Shown: piece by piece, positions 59,776-64,000 of the stretch
Layout of the letters: every line of letters starts with the position of its first letter
Position numbering within the stretch: the stretch's first letter is position 1
NCBI GenBank assembly: GCA_965199975.1
Contig: OZ241340.1
Span: forward strand, 248,001-312,000
Length of the DNA stretch: 64,000 nucleotides
DNA from: JASLDZ01 sp965199975
GTDB taxonomy: Bacteria; Pseudomonadota; Alphaproteobacteria; Caulobacterales; Caulobacteraceae
Reading direction: 5' to 3'
Program-made: the position numbers and the translations under genes
The notes under the pieces: model-generated
What the model was told of the DNA's origin: nothing
The model's database searches: none
What the model saw: only the letters and a program-made list of their open reading frames with translations

Positions 59776-60800
59776 GCGGCGACCTCCTGCACGTCCGGCG
59801 TCAGCGCCAGCACCACCTTGCCGAGGTGACCGCCGCCCTCGATCAGCCGGTGAGCCTGCGCCGCCGCCTCCAGCGGCAGCACCGCCTCCAGCGTTGGGCG
59901 GAACAGGCCGGCGGCGAGCCACGGCCACACGGTGCGTTCCACCTCGGCGGCGATGGCGGCCTTGATGGCGTCGGTGCGCGGCCGCAGCGTCGAGCCGGTG
60001 AGGGTCAGGCGGCGGCGCAGGATCTCGCCGACGTCGATGGTGGCCGAAGAGCCGCCCTGCCAGCCGATCACCACCGCGCGCCCGTCGTCGTTCAGCGCGT
60101 GCAGGTTCTTCGCCACGAAGTCGCCCGCCACCATGTCGAGCACCACGTCGGCGCCGCCGGCCGCGCGCACCGCCTCCACCCAGTCGCCCGCCGTGGAGTC
60201 GAGCGCGATGTCGGCGCCATTCGCCTTGGCCTGCGCAACCTTGGCGGCGCTGCGACTGGTGGCGATCACCCGCGCCCCGGCGGCCTTGGCCAGCGCCATG
60301 GCGGTGAGGCCGATACCGCCCGTGGCGCCGTGCAGCAGCAGCGTCTCGCCCGCCTGCAGGCCCCCGCGCTGGAACACGTTGGTCCACACGGTGAACACCG
60401 TCTCCGGCAGCGCTGCGGCCTGCGCCCAGGTGAAACCCGGCGGGACGGGCAGGGCATGGCGCGCGTCGCAGCACACGCAGTCGGCGTAGCCGCCGCCCGG
60501 CAGAAGCGCGCAGACGCGGTCGCCGAGCTTCCAGCGGGCCGCGCCCTCGCCCACCTCGACGACCTCGCCCGCGCCCTCGAGCCCGAGCACGGGTGAGGCG
60601 CCCGGCGGCGGCGCATAGGCGCCGGCGCGCTGCAGCACGTCGGGCCTGTTCACCCCCGCGGCGTGCAGGCGGATGACGAGCTCGCCCGGCCCGGCGCGCG
60701 GCCGCGGCGCATCGACCACGTGCAGCGCCTCGGGGCCGCCGCGGCCGCCGGTGATCTCCACGGCGCGCATGCGGGGTTCGAACGGTTCGGAACGGGGCAT
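59772..60800 (-). CDS. NAD(P)H quinone oxidoreductase, PIG3-type
   Basis: A 342-aa medium-chain reductase with TP53I3/PIG3-like features: LHAAGVNRPDVLQRAGAYAP, a Rossmann motif LLHGATGGIGLTAMALAKAA and ALPETVFTVWTNVFQRGGLQ. It lacks structural zinc ligands. The start could be the ATG at 60800 or the internal Met at codon 11 (RAVEITGGRGGPEALHVVD). It is cotranscribed with murI by overlap, with no obvious functional link. A second quinone oxidoreductase lies at 33837. Confidence 0.92.
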   Translation of the reverse strand: MPRSEPFEPRMRAVEITGGRGGPEALHVVDAPRPRAGPGELVIRLHAAGVNRPDVLQRAGAYAPPPGASPVLGLEGAGEVVEVGEGAARWKLGDRVCALLPGGGYADCVCCDARHALPVPPGFTWAQAAALPETVFTVWTNVFQRGGLQAGETLLLHGATGGIGLTAMALAKAAGARVIATSRSAAKVAQAKANGADIALDSTAGDWVEAVRAAGGADVVLDMVAGDFVAKNLHALNDDGRAVVIGWQGGSSATIDVGEILRRRLTLTGSTLRPRTDAIKAAIAAEVERTVWPWLAAGLFRPTLEAVLPLEAAAQAHRLIEGGGHLGKVVLALTPDVQEVAA

Positions 60801-60890
60801 CGAGCCTCCAGGCGCCTCCCGAAGGCGCGGCCGATCTGATACAGTGTTCCTCCCGCGACGGGAAAGCGTCGCCGCACGGGAGACCGCGTC

Positions 60891-61094
60891 ATGCTCGATG
60901 AGCCTGCCGAGCCCCGCCTGTCGCGCGGGGCGGTGCTGCGCGCAGTGACGACGGAGGACCTCTCCGCCTACGCCGCCAGCGACCTGGAGAGCCGCATCGC
61001 CGCGCTGGAGAGCGAGATCGAGCGCACCCGCGGCGTCTTGGCCAAGAAGCGCGAGGGGCGCTCCGAAGCCGACGCCCTGTTCTCCTTCGGTTAG
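60891..61094 (+). CDS. DUF1192 family protein
   Basis: A 67-aa small coiled-coil protein (LESRIAALESEIERTRGVLA) of the alphaproteobacterial DUF1192 family. The C-terminus SEADALFSFG is the family signature. Its function is unknown. It precedes the RcdA-like gene by 62 bases in the same direction. Confidence 0.9.
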   Translation: MLDEPAEPRLSRGAVLRAVTTEDLSAYAASDLESRIAALESEIERTRGVLAKKREGRSEADALFSFG

Positions 61095-61156
61095 GCCCGC
61101 CCTGGCATGACGGTTGCAAGCGACCGCGGATCAACCGCGGAACGGGGACGAGCGCG

Positions 61157-61684
61157 ATGATCGAGCGGGAGACGACGCTTGCGGACGGCGGCGCTGTGCT
61201 GCGCTTCGCCGGCTCCGAGCTGTTCGACCGCACCTTCGCGGAGGGCATGCGGCTGGTGGAGGAGGCGGCCGAGTATCTCGACGGCGCCGGACGCCAGGAA
61301 TCGAAGCTTCTGTCGCGCAACGGCGCCCTGGCCTACGCCGGCGAGAGCATGAAACTGACCACGCGCCTGATGCAGGTCGCCTCCTGGCTTCTGGTGCAGC
61401 GCGCCGTGAAGCAGGGCGACATGACGCCCGAGGAGGCGCGCGAACCCCGCTACCGCCTGGGCGCAAAAGCCGGCCCCTCGGCGGCGGACCTCCCCGCCGC
61501 GTCGGGTGCGGGCGAGCCCTTGCCCGGGGGACTGCGCGAACTCGCCGACCGCGCCCAGCGCCTCTTCGACCGCGTCGTCCATCTCGACCGCACCATGTAC
61601 GCCGAGCCCCAGGCCGCGCCCGCGCCTCCGCACGGCGTACTCTCGCAACTGCAGCGGTTGCACCGCGCGTTCGACGCCGCCTGA
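61157..61684 (+). CDS. RcdA-like protease adaptor (DUF1465)
   Basis: A 175-aa helical protein. SELFDRTFAEGMRLVEEAAE, YLDGAGRQESKLLSRNGALA and SMKLTTRLMQVASWLLVQRA match the DUF1465 family, whose Caulobacter member RcdA links the cell-cycle regulator CtrA to ClpXP for degradation. The disordered middle and C-terminal helix (AQRLFDRVVHLDRTMYAEPQ) also fit. Start ATG 61157 follows GGGACGAGCGCG. It implies a CtrA-type cell cycle in this organism. Confidence 0.88.
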   Translation: MIERETTLADGGAVLRFAGSELFDRTFAEGMRLVEEAAEYLDGAGRQESKLLSRNGALAYAGESMKLTTRLMQVASWLLVQRAVKQGDMTPEEAREPRYRLGAKAGPSAADLPAASGAGEPLPGGLRELADRAQRLFDRVVHLDRTMYAEPQAAPAPPHGVLSQLQRLHRAFDAA

Positions 61685-62115
61685 GACGGGAAGCTTCGCC
61701 GCGATCGCGCGCGCAAGGCGTCGGCCTGCGGCCTTGCGTGCGTCAGGCCCGCAGGATGGGCCTCACCCCAACGGTGGCCCGATGAAGAAGACCAGGCCCA
61801 ACCAAGCGAACGTCAGCGGTACGGCCCAGATCGACCAGAATCCAGCGACGATCGCGCCCTGCGGATAAGCCGGACGATACACCACCGGCGGTCGGAAGAG
61901 CCTGCTCGCGTGGCGGGCTCTCTCGGCCCAGCGTGCGACCGGATCAGATGGGGCGGCCGCCCCCTTCTCCGTTTCTCTCGGGCTTGTCCCGACGACCCAG
62001 GGTGATGCGCTCGAGGGGCCGTCGGGTTTGCGGATCGTCGGGGTCCTCGGCACAAGGCTGAGGAGGGCGATATTTGAGGCTGACATGCCTTTTCCCGACA
62101 GGCCGGGCGTCTCCC
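61685..62115. other. Intergenic region with repeat copy 2
   Basis: About 430 bases. A leftward frame (61763-62086) ends in one hydrophobic segment (IVAGFWSIWAVPLTFAWLGL), but its only start lies beyond the dispersed repeat at about 61975-62063, so a gene is doubtful. Confidence 0.5.
61975..62063. repeat. Dispersed intergenic inverted repeat, copy 2
   Basis: Diverged copy of 36862-36949: the left arm is degenerate (TCTCGGGCTTGTCCCGA) but the right arm is CCTCGGCACAAGGCTGAGG (62045-62063), one base from copy 1. The central bases are similar in spacing. Confidence 0.7.
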
Positions 62116-64000
62116 TCAGTCCCGCTCGGCGGCGTCCTGCTCCGCAGCGGCGGCCGAACGCAGCCCGAAGCGCCAGCCGGCCAGCGTCTTAAGCGCCTGG
62201 CCCCCGGCCGCCTGCGATGCGATCGGCGGCGTAGCGGGCGCCGCGATCGGCTGTAGGCGCTGACCCGCCAGACTCGCATTGATCGGCGCGAGGTCGGCCT
62301 GCACCAGCGTGGTGAAATGGTCCGAGACCTCGGTGAGTTCGCCTTGCAGCACGTCGATCCGCTTGAGCTGATAGTCCGCGGGCTGCCCCTCCCAGCCGGT
62401 GATTGCGCCGTACAGCTGGTCGGTGTGCTCGCGCAGGCGCTCCTCGCCTGTGATGGCGCCGCCTTCCTTGGTCGCCACGATCTCCTTGCGCAGCGCATCG
62501 GACTTGTCGGCGAGGGAGAGGAGGCGCGCCCTGAGCGGGTCGGCGGCGGGGAGGGCGGCGGCGCGCGCCCCCGCACCTTCGCGCACGGCGTTGATGCGCA
62601 CCAGGAGGTCGGTCTCGCGGCCGAACAGGTCGCTGACGCGCTCGGCGGCGTCGAACTGCTTGCGGCGGTCGGCCAGGGAGAAGGTGGCCCTGCGATCGAG
62701 CACCACGGGGAAGGCCTGCGTCAACACATGGCCGTTGCTGGTGAGCCTTGCGGTGTAGGTCCCCGGCAGCCAGCGCGGCCCGAGCGACGAAGCGCCCGCC
62801 AGCTGGGCGGCGGGCGGGACCCGCGGCGCGGGCGCGCGCATGGGCCAGACCACGCGGTTGATCCCGGCGCGAGTGGAGGCGGGCAGGGTGTCGACCACCT
62901 TGCCGGCGGGGTCGAGCACCTGCAGCGCCAGCTTGCCGATCAGGCGGCGGCGCGGCTGGAAGTAGGTGATGAAGGCGCCGTCGGGCGGGTCGTCGCCGAC
63001 GAACTGGGCGTCGCCCGTCGACCAGCCGCCGTTGGCCTCTATGCGCTGCTGCGCCGGGCGCGAGGCCAGGAAGGTCAGGTCCTGCGCCATGGCCTGGGGC
63101 GTCAGGGCGCGCAGCGGCGTCAGGTCGTCGATGATCCAGATGCCCCGCCCGTGGGTGGCGATGGCGAGGTCGGCGTCGCGCGCCTGGAAGGCGAGGTCGC
63201 GCACAGGCACATCGGGGAACTCGCCGCCCTTGAACTGCGCCCAGCGGCGGCCGCCGTCAGGCGAGATCCACAGCCCGAACTCGGTGCCCAGATAGAGCAG
63301 CCCCGGCGTTTGCGGGTCCTCCTTGATCACGTGGGCGAAGCCGCGCACGCCCTGGCCCGGCCGCACCAGCGGCGTCCAGGTCTTGCCGTAGTCGTTGGTC
63401 CGATAGACGTAGGGCGTGGTGTCGCCGAAGGTGTGCCGGTCGAAGGCGGCGAGCGCCGAGCCCGGCGTGGAATGGCTGGCTTCGATCCACGACACCCATG
63501 ACTGCGGCGGCAGCCCGACGTTGGCGGTCAGGTTGGTCCAGCTCTTGCCGCCGTCGCGCGTCAGCTGGAGATTGCCGTCGTCCGTGCCGACCCAGATCAC
63601 GCCCGGCTGCTTGGGCGCCTCGCTGATGGTGTAGATCGTGTCGTGCATCTCGGCGGCGGAGTTGTCGACCGTGACGCCGCCGGACTCTTCCTGCTTCTGC
63701 TGATCCTTATCGTTGGTGGTCAGGTCGGGGGAGATCCTGTCCCACGACTGGCCGTGATCACGCGAGCGGAACAGGTACTGCGCCCCGATGTAGATGGCCC
63801 CCTTCTCGTTGGGGCTGAGCGCGACGGGCGTATTCCAGTTGAAGCGCAGCTTTTTCTTGGAGTCCGACTTGGGCTGGATGTCGCGCGACTGCAGCGACTT
63901 GCGATCCACCCGCTGGATCGCGCCGCCCTGGCTCTCGACATAGGCGTAGCCTTCCGGGTCGGCCGGGTCGGCCCAGGCCCAGAAGCCGTCGCCGCCGCCC
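62116..64000 (-). CDS. Exported BNR/sortilin-like beta-propeller protein, partial
   Basis: About 627 residues are visible; the N-terminus lies beyond the window. Repeated propeller blades with BNR/Asp-box-like sequence are clear: FRSRDHGQSWDRISPDLTTN, QLTRDGGKSWTNLTANVG, YRTNDYGKTWTPLV, WISPDGGRRWAQFKGGEFPD. The C-terminal part (AERVSDLFGRETDLLVRINA and KRIDVLQGELTEVSDHFTTL) is helical. Such proteins are large secreted or periplasmic glycosidase-like or VPS10-type propellers, often found in oligotrophic bacteria. No enzymatic motif is visible in this part. Confidence 0.88.
   Translation of the reverse strand, partial: GGGDGFWAWADPADPEGYAYVESQGGAIQRVDRKSLQSRDIQPKSDSKKKLRFNWNTPVALSPNEKGAIYIGAQYLFRSRDHGQSWDRISPDLTTNDKDQQKQEESGGVTVDNSAAEMHDTIYTISEAPKQPGVIWVGTDDGNLQLTRDGGKSWTNLTANVGLPPQSWVSWIEASHSTPGSALAAFDRHTFGDTTPYVYRTNDYGKTWTPLVRPGQGVRGFAHVIKEDPQTPGLLYLGTEFGLWISPDGGRRWAQFKGGEFPDVPVRDLAFQARDADLAIATHGRGIWIIDDLTPLRALTPQAMAQDLTFLASRPAQQRIEANGGWSTGDAQFVGDDPPDGAFITYFQPRRRLIGKLALQVLDPAGKVVDTLPASTRAGINRVVWPMRAPAPRVPPAAQLAGASSLGPRWLPGTYTARLTSNGHVLTQAFPVVLDRRATFSLADRRKQFDAAERVSDLFGRETDLLVRINAVREGAGARAAALPAADPLRARLLSLADKSDALRKEIVATKEGGAITGEERLREHTDQLYGAITGWEGQPADYQLKRIDVLQGELTEVSDHFTTLVQADLAPINASLAGQRLQPIAAPATPPIASQAAGGQALKTLAGWRFGLRSAAAAEQDAAERD

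Noticed and set aside
61763..62086. Leftward 107-aa frame ending in a membrane segment
   Set aside because: Its only start lies past the dispersed repeat, which is intergenic elsewhere; coding is doubtful.

Overview
The window is GC-rich chromosomal DNA from an alphaproteobacterium. The best fit is Caulobacterales (Caulobacter/Phenylobacterium-like): it has an RcdA-type (DUF1465) protease adaptor, DUF1192, the glnD-murJ-trpS order, a 6S RNA gene before 5-formyl-THF cyclo-ligase, and host genes that often overlap by ATGA or GTGA. Assignments rest on reading the translated sequence and on remembered family motifs; no search was run. Left host block (1-18.4 kb): end of a tripartite RND efflux operon (adaptor, pump, outer-membrane lipoprotein), then trpS, murJ and glnD read leftward, a TetR regulator, a GT4 glycosyltransferase, a small lipoprotein with 33-bp tandem repeats, a secreted S9 peptidase, nrdB with two NrdR-box-like sites, and an ABC-2 permease. 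Island (18,552-33,712): about 15.2 kb bounded by a 45-bp direct repeat that is the 3' part of a tRNA-Gly(GCC) gene. The tRNA is intact at the right end and only a remnant remains on the left. A tyrosine integrase sits at the left end. A long leftward operon of tightly overlapping phage-type genes carries an AlpA-like regulator, a DnaB/RepA-type helicase with an iteron-like cluster in its 3' end, a capsid cement protein, an NlpC/P60-like tail assembly protein, a broken tail protein, an Ntn-hydrolase-like protein and a DUF5681 small-terminase-like protein. I see no large terminase, portal, major capsid, tape measure or lysis gene, so the element is either a phage satellite or an eroded prophage. 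Cargo is AT-richer. Just inside the integrase lies a two-gene unit (299-aa soluble protein plus 194-aa four-helix membrane protein) that looks like a diverged lambda RexA/RexB abortive-infection pair. At the other end are a ribbon-helix-helix regulator with paired palindromes, two small secreted proteins and a 437-aa coiled-coil membrane protein. Right host block (33.7-64 kb): quinone oxidoreductase, isoaspartyl peptidase, Hsp33, MnmC, a Thr/Asn-rich lipoprotein, MotA, an acyl-CoA dehydrogenase operon, 6S RNA with 5-FCL and a YmdB-type phosphoesterase, RpoN, a GH130-like protein, an SDR, a TPR protein, small stress-type proteins, CDP-diacylglycerol diphosphatase, a molybdenum cofactor cluster (precorrin-2 dehydrogenase-like, mocA, moaA, moaD, moaE, moaB, VOC, moaC, moeA), murI with a second quinone oxidoreductase, DUF1192, RcdA-like DUF1465, and a sortilin/BNR-repeat protein cut by the window end. 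Two copies of a dispersed inverted repeat lie in intergenic DNA near 36.9 and 62.0 kb.
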